Assembly: GCA_016295895.1 (NCBI GenBank)
Contig: JAEDKI010000075.1
Location: 1 to 8,615, forward strand
Origin: Clostridiaceae bacterium
GTDB taxonomy: Bacteria; Bacillota; Clostridia; Oscillospirales; Acutalibacteraceae
Direction of reading: 5' to 3'
Length of the DNA: 8,615 bases
The notes below the pieces were generated by a model. That model was not told the origin of the DNA, did not search any database, and was given only the letters and a program-made list of their open reading frames with translations. Every line of letters starts with the position of its first letter. Within the stretch, counting starts at the first letter, position 1. The translations under genes were made by a program, and so were the position numbers. This document shows positions 1-6,628 of this stretch, piece after piece.

Positions 1-29
1 CAATTATATGTTATTATTGTTTCGTAGCA

Positions 30-43
30 ATCAGATAGCTGAT
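30..43. promoter_or_regulatory. Small inverted repeat before the DtxR-like gene
   Basis: ATCAG (30-34) and CTGAT (39-43) form a perfect inverted repeat with 5-bp arms and a 4-base spacer. It ends 6 bases before the GGAGG ribosome binding site (50-54) of the regulator gene. DtxR/MntR-type repressors often control their own genes through palindromes near the promoter, so an autoregulatory site is conceivable. The arms are short, chance is a real alternative, and the sequence does not match a DtxR or MntR box that I know. Confidence 0.2.
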
Positions 44-63
44 ATGAACGGAGGTTGAAACGA

Positions 64-423
64 ATGATAATGGGCGAATCCGCTGAAAACTATCTTGAAA
101 CCATACTCATTCTCAGCAAAAGGAAAGCCGCCGTGCGCTCTGTTGACATTGCAACCGAGCTTGGCTTTTCAAAACCCAGCGTTTGTGTTGCAATGAGGAA
201 TCTGAGGGAACACGGCTATGTTGTTACCGACAGCGACGGCCTTATCACCCTCACCGAATCGGGGCTTGAAATCGCAAGCAAAATCTACAATCGCCACGAA
301 ACAATAACCGATTGGCTCAAAAGCATCGGAGTCAGCGCAGATCAGGCGGCAATCGATGCGTGCCGTATCGAGCATGTCATCAGCCAGGAAAGCTTCGACT
401 GCCTTTGCAAATCAATAAAATAA
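64..423 (+). CDS. Short DtxR/MntR-family metal-dependent transcriptional regulator
   Basis: This 119-residue protein looks like a metal-responsive DNA-binding repressor of the DtxR/IdeR/MntR family. The N-terminal winged helix-turn-helix covers about residues 5-65, with a recognition-helix region near 36-48 (SKPSVCVAMRNL) and a wing near 53-63. The start of the metal-binding and dimerisation domain follows. By alignment from memory, candidate metal ligands are E12, H78, C100, E103 and H104; the ACRIEHVIS stretch resembles DtxR, while E12 matches an MntR ligand. N9 sits where DtxR has Met and MntR has Asp. There is no C-terminal SH3-like domain, and the chain is shorter than B. subtilis MntR (about 142 residues). 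I chose ATG 64 because GGAGG (50-54) lies 9 bases upstream; TTG 55 abuts that site. Its targets are probably metal uptake genes, but none are visible here. It has its own ribosome binding site, and a separate strong promoter precedes the his genes, so it is probably not part of the operon. Confidence 0.85.
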   Translation: MIMGESAENYLETILILSKRKAAVRSVDIATELGFSKPSVCVAMRNLREHGYVVTDSDGLITLTESGLEIASKIYNRHETITDWLKSIGVSADQAAIDACRIEHVISQESFDCLCKSIK

Positions 424-460
424 TGATAATGACGGGTGCATCAAAGCTCAGCTTTTACCG

Positions 461-491
461 ACCGACGCAAGCGGGCTTTGGTGCGCTCGGT
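461..491 (+). terminator. Weak candidate terminator hairpin after the regulator gene
   Basis: ACCGA (461-465) pairs with TCGGT (487-491), CGC (466-468) with GCG (483-485), and AAG (469-471) with CTT (476-478). The stem is interrupted by a one-base and a four-base bulge on the right side. It is followed by TTTGTATAATTT, which is AT-rich but not a clean T tract. It lies about 40 bases after the regulator stop and about 60 bases before the his promoter, where a terminator would be expected. The bulges make the call uncertain. Confidence 0.25.
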
Positions 492-531
492 TTGTATAAT
501 TTATATAAATATATCCGCACTCCGTTTTGAT

Positions 532-551
532 TTAGCGTAGTAAATCGCTAA
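532..551. promoter_or_regulatory. Candidate operator palindrome abutting the his promoter -35
   Basis: TTAGCG (532-537) and CGCTAA (546-551) are perfect inverted repeats with an 8-base spacer. The right arm ends immediately before the -35 hexamer of the his promoter (552-557). The 14-base centre-to-centre spacing and dyad symmetry would fit a dimeric regulator. Bound there, the regulator could either block or assist RNA polymerase. I do not recognise the motif, and the arms are short enough to arise by chance in AT-rich DNA. Confidence 0.3.
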
Positions 552-580
552 TTGACTAATGCAATAAAGTGTGTTATAAT
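552..580 (+). promoter_or_regulatory. Sigma-A-type promoter of the his operon
   Basis: TTGACT (552-557), a 17-base spacer and TATAAT (575-580) give a near-consensus housekeeping promoter. The TGT at 572-574 adds an extended -10 element. The predicted start near A587 leaves about 25 bases before the hisZ ATG, enough only for the GGGAG ribosome binding site (601-605). No transcribed space remains for a histidine T-box or attenuator peptide, so control, if any, is probably exerted at initiation. Confidence 0.85.
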
Positions 581-611
581 GTCAGCATACTAAAATTATC
601 GGGAGAATCAT

Positions 612-1733
612 ATGAACGAATTTCTTGCTTCGCTGTCCAAGGAGGACAGCCTGACCTACGAGCTTTCAATGCTTTATAAACAATGGGGCTACAAGGAATA
701 CCGCATGGCAAAGTTTGAGGAATACAGCTTCTACAGCGACAACAGAGATTTCCTCTCAAGCAAGGGTATTCTCGCTTTCAATAATTCCGACGGCCGCCTC
801 ATGGCTCTCAAGCCCGACATAACTCTTTCAATTGTTAAAAACGCCAAGCTTTCAGGCTCGCTGACAAAGCTTTATTATAACGAAAGCGTTTTCAGAATGA
901 CCGACAGTTCCATGGATTACAAGGAAATAAAGCAGACGGGCGTTGAAATCCTCGGCAGTGTTGACGATTATCTGGTTGCCGAGGTTCTGATGCTTGCCGC
1001 AAAGAGCCTTAAAACAATTGATAAGGATTTTGTGCTTTCTATATCTCACATGGCATTCATCCCCTCTTTGCTGAGCGAGCTTGAAATCGGTGAAAATGCA
1101 AAAAAAGAAATTGTTGACTGTGTCAAGAGCAAAAACACCCATGACCTTCGCACAATCTGCGAAAAATGCGGCGTAAGCGGCGAAAAAACGGAGCTTCTTG
1201 CAAGCTTTGCCCAAATCAGCGGCAAAATGGATGAAGCCATTCCGATGCTCTGCGCTCTTTCTTGCAATGACGAGATGAAAAAGGCTTGCAGTGAGCTTGA
1301 ATTCATCTGCGCTTCGCTCAAAAAGAGTCCGCTTGCAGACAGACTCTTTATTGACCTTTCGGTTATGAACAATATTGATTATTATAACGGCATCATTTTT
1401 CAGGGCTATGTTGAAAAAGCCCCGTCTGCGGTGCTTTCGGGCGGCAGATACGATAAGCTCGCAGGCAAGCTGCGTGAAAACATTCAGGCTATCGGCTTTG
1501 CGGTTTATCTTGACAATCTCAATCTTTATTACAAGAAGAAGCGTGAATACGACAGCGATATTCTTATTGTATTCGATTCCGCAGAGCAGAGCGTTTCTCT
1601 GCTTTCGCTCGTTGAAAGCTTTATCGAAAAAGGCTTTTCCGTCAGGGTTGAACACTCCGTTCCCGACGGATACAGGGCAAAAACCACCTATATGTTTGAA
1701 AACGGTGCTTTAAGGGAGGTTTCATCATGCTGA
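612..1733 (+). CDS. hisZ: ATP phosphoribosyltransferase regulatory subunit HisZ
   Basis: HisZ is a catalytically inactive relative of histidyl-tRNA synthetase. It pairs with short-form HisG to give an active, histidine-inhibited ATP phosphoribosyltransferase in the cytoplasm. The 373-residue chain keeps the class II synthetase fold marks: LKPDIT (66-71), a motif-2-like VFR (93-95), QTGVEILG (108-115), IDYYNGIIF (255-263) and SGGRYDKL (276-283). The Arg-Gly-Leu-Asp-Tyr-Tyr histidine-binding motif of true HisRS reads NNIDYY here (253-258), so its catalytic Arg is lost, which supports HisZ over HisRS. Residues about 312-373 look like a shortened anticodon-domain-like tail, and the total length is near B. 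subtilis HisZ (about 391). Seven of its eight cysteines fall within residues 170-233. The ATG is 6 bases after GGAG (602-605). The stop overlaps hisG by 7 bases. Confidence 0.95.
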   Translation: MNEFLASLSKEDSLTYELSMLYKQWGYKEYRMAKFEEYSFYSDNRDFLSSKGILAFNNSDGRLMALKPDITLSIVKNAKLSGSLTKLYYNESVFRMTDSSMDYKEIKQTGVEILGSVDDYLVAEVLMLAAKSLKTIDKDFVLSISHMAFIPSLLSELEIGENAKKEIVDCVKSKNTHDLRTICEKCGVSGEKTELLASFAQISGKMDEAIPMLCALSCNDEMKKACSELEFICASLKKSPLADRLFIDLSVMNNIDYYNGIIFQGYVEKAPSAVLSGGRYDKLAGKLRENIQAIGFAVYLDNLNLYYKKKREYDSDILIVFDSAEQSVSLLSLVESFIEKGFSVRVEHSVPDGYRAKTTYMFENGALREVSSC

Positions 1734-2365
1734 ACATTGCTCTGCCCAAAGGCAGGCTCGGCGACAAGGTCTATGAGCTTTTTGCTTCAATCGGCTACGA
1801 TTGCAGTGAGATTTACAGCGACAACCGCAAGCTTGTTTTTGAGAATAAAGAAAACGGCGTGCGTTATCTCCTCGTAAAGCCCTCAGATGTTGCAATTTAT
1901 ATTGCCCACGGTGCCGCCGACATCGGCGTTGTCGGCAAGGATATTCTTGAAGAGGACAGCTTCGATATATATGAACTGCTCGACCTCGGGCTCGGCAAAT
2001 GCAACATGTGCGTTGCCGCCCCGAACGATTATGTTGAGGATTTTGACCGCCCGCTGAGGGTTGCGACAAAGTTTGTCAACATCGCAAAGAACTACTACAT
2101 TTCGCTCAACCGTGAAATTGAAATAATCAAGCTTAACGGCTCGATTGAAATTGCGCCGATTCTCGGGCTTTCGGATGTTATCGTTGATATCGTTGAATCG
2201 GGCAAGACCCTCAAAGAAAACAATCTCAGAGTTTATGAGAAAATCATGCCGATAAGCGCAAGACTCATCGCCAACAAATCATCTTATAAATTCAAGAGCG
2301 CAGACATTGACCGGCTTATGGAAAAGCTGAAAAAGGAGTTAGCAAAAAATGATAAAAATAATTGA
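1727..2365 (+). CDS. hisG: ATP phosphoribosyltransferase catalytic subunit, short form (HisG)
   Basis: HisG catalyses the first committed step, joining ATP and PRPP to give phosphoribosyl-ATP and pyrophosphate. At 212 residues it is the short form, which lacks the C-terminal histidine-binding ACT-like domain and needs HisZ, encoded just upstream. Visible family marks are the N-terminal LPKGRL (6-11), DIGVVGKD (65-72), LNGSIEIAP (136-144) and the PRPP-binding loop DIVESGKTLKENNL (154-167). The ATG overlaps the end of hisZ by 7 bases (1727-1733) and has AAGGGAGG (1712-1719) 7 bases upstream, so the two subunits are probably translationally coupled and made in balanced amounts. The 3' end overlaps hisD by 17 bases. 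Nothing looks truncated. Confidence 0.97.
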   Translation: MLNIALPKGRLGDKVYELFASIGYDCSEIYSDNRKLVFENKENGVRYLLVKPSDVAIYIAHGAADIGVVGKDILEEDSFDIYELLDLGLGKCNMCVAAPNDYVEDFDRPLRVATKFVNIAKNYYISLNREIEIIKLNGSIEIAPILGLSDVIVDIVESGKTLKENNLRVYEKIMPISARLIANKSSYKFKSADIDRLMEKLKKELAKNDKNN

Positions 2366-3626
2366 CATAGAGAACGCTGAAAAAAGTGATATTCTCACCC
2401 GTGACATAAAGCTTGAAAGCGGCGTTGAAGCCATTGTTTCCGACATTATCGCCAATGTTAAGGCGAACGGCGACAAGGCTCTCAGGGAATACAGCCTTAA
2501 ATTTGACGGCTCATGCCCCGAAAATCTGAGAGTTACTCAGGAAGAAATCGATTCGGCATATGAGAACGAGGACAAGGCTTTTATTGAAACACTTGAAACC
2601 GCCAAAAAGAATATATGGGCTTTCCACGAAAAACAGCTTCGTTCGGGCTTCAGAATTGACGAGGGTGACGGAATAATTGCGGGTCAGAAAATAACGCCGA
2701 TTGAAAAGGTCGGAATTTATGTTCCCGGCGGCACGGCAAGCTATCCCTCAACGGTTCTTATGAACGCTATTCCCGCCAAAATTGCGGGAGTTAAAGAGAT
2801 AATCATGGTCACTCCCCCCGACAAGCAGGGAAATATCCCCTCGGCGATTCTCTGCGCCGCAAAGATTGCGGGAGTTGACACGATAATCAAAACAGGCGGC
2901 GCTCAGGCTGTTGCCGCTCTCGCATACGGAACCGAAAGCGTTCCCAAGGCAGATAAAATCGTCGGCCCGGGCAATGTTTTTGTTGCAACGGCAAAAAGAA
3001 TGCTTTTCGGCCTTGTCGATATTGATATGATTGCAGGCCCGAGCGAAATTCTCGTGCTCGCAGACGGAACCTGCAACCCCGCTTATGTTGCCGCCGATCT
3101 GCTTTCTCAGGCTGAGCATGACAAGCTCGCAAGCGCAGTTCTCGTCACCGACAGCAAGGAGCTTGCTATCGCCGTTCAGGCGGAAATTGAAAGACAGCTT
3201 CCGCTTCTTCCCCGTGAAGAAATCGCAAGAACCTCGATTGACACAAACGGTAAAATCATTATCGCCTCCGACCTTGAGCAAGGCGTTGAAATCGCAAACG
3301 AGATTGCTCCCGAGCATCTTGAAGTCTGCGTTGACGAGCCGTTTGCTTTGCTCGATAAAATCAAGAATGCAGGCTCGATATTCCTCGGCAAAAACGCTCC
3401 CGAAGCTCTCGGGGATTACCTTGCAGGGCCGAATCACACTCTGCCGACTTCGGGCACGGCTAAATTCAGCTCTCCCCTTTCGGTTGACGATTTTGTTAAA
3501 AAGTCATCATATCTCTATTACACCGAGGAAGCGCTCGGAAAGGTCAAGGATAAAATCGTTCTTTTTGCAAACCGTGAAGGACTTCAGGCTCACGGCAGAA
3601 GCGCAGCAATAAGATTTGAAAAATAA
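2349..3626 (+). CDS. hisD: Histidinol dehydrogenase (HisD)
   Basis: HisD is a zinc enzyme that performs the last two steps of the pathway: it oxidises L-histidinol through histidinal to L-histidine with two NAD+. The 425-residue chain is full length. Zinc ligands expected from the E. coli enzyme are Q254 and H257 (LLSQAEHD), D356 (GDYLAGPNH) and H415 (GLQAHGRS). The catalytic pair is E322-H323 in APEHLEV, and H363 corresponds to a substrate-binding His. Other family blocks are VGIYVPGG (121-128), GGAQAVAALAYG (183-194) and IVGPGNVFVATAKR (204-217). The ATG lies inside the 3' end of hisG with a 17-base overlap, the longest in the operon, and has GGAG (2335-2338) 10 bases upstream. hisC follows after a 10-base gap. 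Confidence 0.98.
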   Translation: MIKIIDIENAEKSDILTRDIKLESGVEAIVSDIIANVKANGDKALREYSLKFDGSCPENLRVTQEEIDSAYENEDKAFIETLETAKKNIWAFHEKQLRSGFRIDEGDGIIAGQKITPIEKVGIYVPGGTASYPSTVLMNAIPAKIAGVKEIIMVTPPDKQGNIPSAILCAAKIAGVDTIIKTGGAQAVAALAYGTESVPKADKIVGPGNVFVATAKRMLFGLVDIDMIAGPSEILVLADGTCNPAYVAADLLSQAEHDKLASAVLVTDSKELAIAVQAEIERQLPLLPREEIARTSIDTNGKIIIASDLEQGVEIANEIAPEHLEVCVDEPFALLDKIKNAGSIFLGKNAPEALGDYLAGPNHTLPTSGTAKFSSPLSVDDFVKKSSYLYYTEEALGKVKDKIVLFANREGLQAHGRSAAIRFEK

Positions 3627-3636
3627 GGAGTCACGC

Positions 3637-4701
3637 ATGAGCAGATTTCTTTCAAAAAACTATGAAAAACTTGTTCCTTATGTTCCCGGCGAACAGGTTA
3701 ATGTCAAGGTTATAAAGCTTAACACCAACGAATCTCCGTTTCCGCCCTCGCCGAAGGTTCTGGAGGTTCTGAACAGCGAAGTTATAAATAAACTGAATCT
3801 CTATTCCGACCCCGAGCTGAAAGAGCTTCGCTCGGCGATTGCGGAGCAGTTCGGCGTTACGCCCGACATGGTTTTCTGCGGCAACGGCTCTGACGATGTT
3901 CTGGCGTTTGCGATTATGGGCTTTTGCGGCAGAGGCGGTTCGCTCGCCTGCCCCGAAATTTCATACGGCTTTTATCCCGTCTATGCCGACATTTTCGGCG
4001 TTGACCTTGAACAGATTCCGCTGAACGATGATTTTTCGGTCAATGTTGACGATTATATCGGAAAAGGCAAAAACATTGTCATTGCGAATCCCAATGCTCC
4101 GACGGGGCTTGCATTCGGCGTTTCGGAGGTTGAAAAAATCGTCGCTTCCAACCCCGATAATGTTGTTATCATTGACGAAGCTTACATGGCGTTCTGCGGC
4201 ATGAGCTGTTCGGAGCTTGTTAAAAAATATGACAATCTTCTCGTTGTCCGCACCTTTTCAAAGAGCCATTCTCTTGCAGGCCTGCGTGTCGGCTTCGGCA
4301 TCGGCTCAAAGGAGCTTATCGCCGACCTCAACAAGCTGAAATTTTCATTTAATCCTTATAACATCAACACTCTTTCGATAAAAGCGGCATCGGCGGCAAT
4401 CGCCGACAACGAATACTATGACGACAGAATTTCACGAATAGTTGCAACCCGTGAAAGGATAACGGCTCAGCTCAGAGAGCTTGGCTTCAACTGCACGGAT
4501 TCAAAATCAAACTTCATTTTCGCTTCAAGCGACAGAATAAACGCTTCGGAGCTTGCTGCAAAGCTTCGTGAAAGAGGAATACTTGTCCGTTATTTCAACA
4601 AGCCGAAAATCGACAATTATCTTCGCATAACCGTTGGCGCAGACGAAGATATGGACACTCTGATTAAATCGATAAATGAAATATTGGAGGAAAAGAAATG
4701 A
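3637..4701 (+). CDS. hisC: Histidinol-phosphate aminotransferase (HisC)
   Basis: HisC is a PLP-dependent fold-type I aminotransferase that converts imidazole-acetol phosphate and glutamate to histidinol phosphate and 2-oxoglutarate. The 354-residue chain has the family residues: LNTNESP (28-34), N153 in NPNAPTG, D180 and Y183 in IIDEAY, the Schiff-base lysine K209 in TFSKSHSLAGLRVG, and R217 for PLP phosphate binding. Near the C-terminus, LRITVG carries the conserved substrate-carboxylate Arg. I chose ATG 3637 because GGAG (3627-3630) lies 6 bases upstream. An in-frame TTG at 3616 would add 7 residues, but it lies within hisD and has no suitable ribosome binding site. The stop overlaps the hisB start as ATGA. 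Related PLP aminotransferases can be hard to separate, but the operon context settles the assignment. Confidence 0.96.
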   Translation: MSRFLSKNYEKLVPYVPGEQVNVKVIKLNTNESPFPPSPKVLEVLNSEVINKLNLYSDPELKELRSAIAEQFGVTPDMVFCGNGSDDVLAFAIMGFCGRGGSLACPEISYGFYPVYADIFGVDLEQIPLNDDFSVNVDDYIGKGKNIVIANPNAPTGLAFGVSEVEKIVASNPDNVVIIDEAYMAFCGMSCSELVKKYDNLLVVRTFSKSHSLAGLRVGFGIGSKELIADLNKLKFSFNPYNINTLSIKAASAAIADNEYYDDRISRIVATRERITAQLRELGFNCTDSKSNFIFASSDRINASELAAKLRERGILVRYFNKPKIDNYLRITVGADEDMDTLIKSINEILEEKK

Positions 4702-5285
4702 GACAGGCGGAAATTAACAGAAAAACCAATGAAACCGATATCTCGCTGAAGCTCTGCCTTGACGGCACGGGCAAGAGCGAAATTGACACAGGCTGCGGTT
4801 TTCTGAATCATATGCTTGAGCTTTTTGCACGCCACGGCAGATTTGATTTGTCGGTAAGCTGCAAGGGCGACACTCAGGTTGACTATCACCACACCGTTGA
4901 GGACATCGGAATCGTTCTCGGCAAGGCTTTTGCTCAGGCAATCGGAGAAAAAAGAGGAATCACCCGTTACGGCAGTTTTCTGCTTCCGATGGATGAGGCT
5001 CTTATCCTTGCAAGCGTTGACATCAGCGGCAGAGCATATCTGAACTATGATGTCAGCATTCCGAACGCTTCCGTGGGCGGAATGGACACCGAGCTTGTTG
5101 AGGAATTCTTCATTTCTTTTGTCCGCAACAGCGATATCACGCTTCACATAAAACAGCTTGAAGGCAAAAATACTCACCACATCATCGAGGGTATTTTCAA
5201 AGCGGTTTCAAGAGCGCTTGCGAAAGCCGTTTTTGTTGATGAAGCACTCGGCGGAGAAATTCCGTCAACAAAGGGGATTCTGTAA
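4698..5285 (+). CDS. hisB: Imidazoleglycerol-phosphate dehydratase, monofunctional (HisB)
   Basis: HisB dehydrates imidazole glycerol phosphate to imidazole-acetol phosphate using a di-manganese site in a 24-subunit assembly (family knowledge). The 195-residue chain is the dehydratase domain alone; the HAD-type histidinol-phosphate phosphatase domain fused in enterobacterial HisB is absent. Conserved blocks are GCGFLNHML (32-40), FARHG (43-47), the metal-binding DYHHTVED (62-69; H64, H65, E68), HHIIEGIFKAVSRAL (160-174; H160, H161, E164) and the C-terminal PSTKG (189-193). The ATG overlaps hisC by 4 bases, with GGAGG (4686-4690) 7 bases upstream. Its TAA shares one base with the hisH ATG. Without the fused phosphatase, the cell needs that activity from another gene. 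Confidence 0.98.
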   Translation: MRQAEINRKTNETDISLKLCLDGTGKSEIDTGCGFLNHMLELFARHGRFDLSVSCKGDTQVDYHHTVEDIGIVLGKAFAQAIGEKRGITRYGSFLLPMDEALILASVDISGRAYLNYDVSIPNASVGGMDTELVEEFFISFVRNSDITLHIKQLEGKNTHHIIEGIFKAVSRALAKAVFVDEALGGEIPSTKGIL

Positions 5286-5893
5286 TGATTGCAATTATTG
5301 ACTACGGGTGCGGAAATCTGTTTTCGCTCTCCTCCTCGCTCAGAAGTCTCGGCATTGAATGCAAAATCACGGGTGACAAAGCCGAGATTGCCGCCGCAGA
5401 TAAAATAATTCTGCCCGGCGTCGGGGCATTCGGCGATGCGGCAAAGAAACTGCGTGACTGCGGCATGGATAAGCTTTTGCGCTCTCTTGCCGCCGAGGGC
5501 AAGCCGATTCTCGGCATATGCCTCGGAATGCAGCTTCTGTTTGAAAAAAGCTTTGAATACGGCGCTCATGCGGGGCTTGGGCTGATAAAGGGCTATGTCG
5601 GCCCTCTTGAGGGTCATATTCCTAACAATCTTAAAATCCCTCACATGGGCTGGAACAAGCTCAATCTTGTTAAGGATGACCCGATTTTCAAATACATAAC
5701 CCCCGGCGATTATATGTATTTTGTTCATTCGTTTTATGCCCGTGACTGCATGGAGAGCACGCTTGCTCTCGCCGAATACGGCGCGGCAGTTCCTGCGGTA
5801 GTCCGCAGCGGCAGCGTTTACGGAATGCAGTTTCACCCCGAAAAGAGCGGCTCAAAGGGCTTGGCTCTTCTCAAAGCATTTTCAGAGATATAG
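5285..5893 (+). CDS. hisH: Imidazole glycerol phosphate synthase, glutaminase subunit (HisH)
   Basis: HisH is a class I glutamine amidotransferase. It hydrolyses glutamine and channels the ammonia to its partner HisF, encoded two genes downstream, for synthesis of IGP and AICAR. The 202-residue chain has the catalytic triad: nucleophile C79 in GICLGMQ, and H184 and E186 in QFHPEKS. The oxyanion strand PGVGAFGDA (44-52) and the N-terminal IDYGCGN (5-11) are also typical. The start overlaps the hisB stop by one base (TAATG), and AAGGGG (5271-5276) lies 8 bases upstream. PabA/TrpG-type amidotransferases share the triad, but the PGVGAF block and the hisB/hisA neighbours point to HisH. Confidence 0.97.
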   Translation: MIAIIDYGCGNLFSLSSSLRSLGIECKITGDKAEIAAADKIILPGVGAFGDAAKKLRDCGMDKLLRSLAAEGKPILGICLGMQLLFEKSFEYGAHAGLGLIKGYVGPLEGHIPNNLKIPHMGWNKLNLVKDDPIFKYITPGDYMYFVHSFYARDCMESTLALAEYGAAVPAVVRSGSVYGMQFHPEKSGSKGLALLKAFSEI

Positions 5894-5902
5894 GAGAACG
5901 AT

Positions 5903-6628
5903 ATGCAGATATTTCCCGCAACAGACATTCTCGGCGGCAAGGTCGTTCGGCTGACCAAGGGCGACTATGCAAATGTCAAGGTTTATGCCGATTCTCCCGC
6001 AGAAATGGCTCAGAAATTCATGCAGGACGGGGCTGTCAACCTGCACATGGTTGACCTTGACGGCGCAAAAAGCGGCGCACCCGTTAACTTCGAGGCAATC
6101 CGTGAAGCCGCCAAAATAAAAGGGTTATTTATTGAGGTCGGCGGCGGAATCAGAAACATGAAAAGAATTGAAGATTACCTTTCGCTCGGCGTTAAAAGAG
6201 TTATTCTCGGCACAGCGGCAGTTCGTGATTATTCCTTTGTTGAAAAATCTGTCAAGGAATTCGGCGATGCAATTGCTGTTGGGGTTGACGCCAAAAACGG
6301 TCTTGTTGCAGTCAGCGGCTGGCAGGAAACAACGGCGATAAAATCCGTTGAATTCTGCAAAAGGCTTCGTGACAGCGGCGTTTCAACGGTGATATACACC
6401 GACATTTCAAAGGACGGCATGCTCAGCGGCACGAATCTTGAAGTCTATTCCGAGCTTTCGGCTCTTGACGGCATTAACATTATCGCTTCGGGCGGAATTA
6501 CATTCATAGACGAAATAAAAGAGCTTCGCAAAATGGGCATTTACGGCGCAATCGTCGGAAAAGCCGTCTATGAGGGCAAACTCAGCCTGAAAGAAGCTCT
6601 TGAAGCTGCCGGAGGTAATGAAAAATGA
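5903..6628 (+). CDS. hisA: Phosphoribosylformimino-AICAR-phosphate isomerase (HisA)
   Basis: HisA is a (beta/alpha)8-barrel isomerase that converts ProFAR to PRFAR by an Amadori rearrangement. The 241-residue chain has the expected catalytic aspartates, D8 in FPATDILGG and D129 in VGVDAKNG, and T166 at the expected third position. VGGGIRN (79-85) and DISKDGMLSG (167-176) fit the phosphate-binding loops, and a second ASGG lies at 195-198. HisA and HisF are homologous barrels; SGWQE (138-142) and the single-Asp KNG loop identify HisA. TrpF-type activity by a bifunctional PriA is possible only in other lineages and nothing here suggests it. The gap after hisH is 9 bases, and GGAG (5893-5896) lies 6 bases before the ATG. 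The stop overlaps hisF as ATGA. Confidence 0.97.
   Translation: MQIFPATDILGGKVVRLTKGDYANVKVYADSPAEMAQKFMQDGAVNLHMVDLDGAKSGAPVNFEAIREAAKIKGLFIEVGGGIRNMKRIEDYLSLGVKRVILGTAAVRDYSFVEKSVKEFGDAIAVGVDAKNGLVAVSGWQETTAIKSVEFCKRLRDSGVSTVIYTDISKDGMLSGTNLEVYSELSALDGINIIASGGITFIDEIKELRKMGIYGAIVGKAVYEGKLSLKEALEAAGGNEK

Noticed and set aside
17..45. Possible promoter (TTGTTT with TGATAT) for the regulator gene
   Set aside because: Both hexamers are poor, and the implied start would fall on or after the ribosome binding site at 50-54. The real promoter is probably left of the window.
499..510. Perfect 12-base palindrome ATTTATATAAAT upstream of the his promoter
   Set aside because: It is pure A/T in an AT-rich intergenic stretch, where such palindromes are expected by chance, and it has no clear promoter-proximal position.
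312..530. Frame overlapping the end of the regulator gene, possibly a frameshifted continuation of a longer DtxR protein
   Set aside because: The translation has no resemblance to the rest of a DtxR dimerisation or SH3-like domain, so there is no sign that the regulator is a frameshifted longer gene.
852..1655. Long open frame on the - strand across hisZ (267 residues)
   Set aside because: It is antisense to a clear HisZ gene, has a low-complexity, Phe/Asn/Lys-rich composition with no recognisable motif, and no supporting start context. The codon pattern of hisZ explains it.
612..1733. Histidyl-tRNA synthetase (hisS) as the identity of the first operon gene
   Set aside because: The catalytic Arg of the RGLDYY-type motif is Asn here, the second motif-2 Arg region is lost, and the gene is coupled to a short hisG, all pointing to HisZ.
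2362..2392. TTGACA at the start of hisD as an internal promoter
   Set aside because: At spacers of 16-19 bases there is no hexamer with more than 3 matches to TATAAT.
2748..3437. Long open frame on the - strand across hisD (229 residues)
   Set aside because: It lies fully inside hisD, whose zinc and catalytic residues are intact; the antisense product shows no family features.
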